Assembly (NCBI RefSeq): GCF_037042905.1
Contig: NC_087249.1
Location: 12,219,501-12,283,500, forward strand
Length of the DNA stretch: 64,000 bases
From: Lytechinus pictus
Lineage: Eukaryota; Echinodermata; Echinoidea; Temnopleuroida; Toxopneustidae
Direction of reading: 5' to 3'
How positions within the stretch are numbered: position 1 is the stretch's first letter; each line of letters opens with the position of its first letter. Below the pieces are notes generated by a model. The model saw only the letters and a list, made by a program, of their open reading frames with translations, was not told the origin of the DNA and searched no databases. A program made the translations under genes and the position numbers. Positions 63,691-64,000 of this stretch are shown here, piece after piece.

Positions 63691-63983
63691 TACACCAGTA
63701 CTAACAAAAGGCCTACTTAAAGTTTATGTACACTTTGACAGGGCCAGGGGGAGTGTGTTATTTGCTATGGAAAACACCTGACCAAAGCTCCAACTTCAAG
63801 GACAAGGCCCACTAAAAGTAAAAAGCTACATAGAATACAATGCATGGGACTGTAATATAAATCTACAACAATCTTGATGAACCAGTACATTTAAATTTTG
63901 CTCTAATGGACAAGATGTAGAATGAAAATAAATTCTTTGGTCATTTTTGGGTGAGAAGATAAATGTAAATTTGTTTTAAACTC

Positions 63984-64000
63984 ACCTTAAGATGAATTTT
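63984..64000 (-). other. Possible exon end with splice donor (window edge)
   Basis: The minus strand reads TTCATCTTAAG followed by GTGAGTTTAAAAC, a consensus donor. It could be the 5'UTR exon that splices to the acceptor just upstream of the ATG at 61408. Only 17 bases are visible, so this is tentative. Confidence 0.3.

Overview
The window reads as a nuclear chromosome segment of a marine invertebrate. It has spliced genes with GT-AG introns, tRNA-derived SINEs, many foldback (MITE-like) elements, AT-rich intergenic DNA, and minisatellites. Together with the style of the repeats (poly-G runs, TTAA foldbacks, GGCC-ended foldbacks, SINEs ending in an AAGCGCT-type core), this suggests an echinoderm such as a sea urchin. 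That taxonomic guess is inference, not proven. Nothing looks prokaryotic, and there is no CRISPR array or operon.

Three protein-coding loci can be supported, all on the minus strand. (1) At 14953-15654 lies the last exon of a membrane protein: the end of a transmembrane segment followed by a charged cytoplasmic tail. (2) At 20703-35096 lies a complete 11-exon gene for an 880-residue zinc protein. It carries three CCCH fingers, an RWD-like domain, an acidic tract, CxxC knuckles and a canonical CHY zinc finger. All ten introns join in phase, and the coding total is exactly 881 codons including the stop. (3) At 56378-61408 lies a 1676-residue intron-free ORF from a large, poorly characterised family. 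It has two copies of an N-terminal Cys/His module, a long central region, a C-terminal part whose acidic residues are arranged as in PIN/FEN1-type nucleases, and a cysteine-rich CXC-like tail. It is the best candidate here for an undescribed system.

Layout. 1-14.9 kb is gene-poor: foldback elements, a decayed non-LTR retrotransposon (4.7-6.4 kb), a 48-bp minisatellite (8.3-9.7 kb), a polypurine tract and a degenerate duplication. 15-20.7 kb holds the membrane-tail exon and AT-rich repeats. 20.7-35.1 kb is the CCCH/CHY gene, whose introns are packed with foldback elements, SINEs and a tandem pair of ~0.95-kb inverted-repeat elements carrying seven perfect DR1 nuclear-receptor motifs. 35-44.7 kb is repeat-rich intergenic DNA. 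44.7-46.1 kb is a 23-bp satellite organised as a 161-bp higher-order repeat and split by a SINE with a 5-bp target duplication. 46-54.4 kb holds more SINEs and foldbacks and a degenerate array of RFX-type X-box palindromes. 54.5-56.2 kb is an ~85-bp minisatellite next to the 3' end of the large ORF. 61.4-64 kb holds a full-length SINE and a CTAG-rich block with perfect inverted repeats.

The genes show no obvious shared pathway. The clearest relationship is between the CCCH/CHY gene and its transposons: several elements sit 11-32 bp from its exon edges. All assignments come from reading the sequence; no database search was possible.
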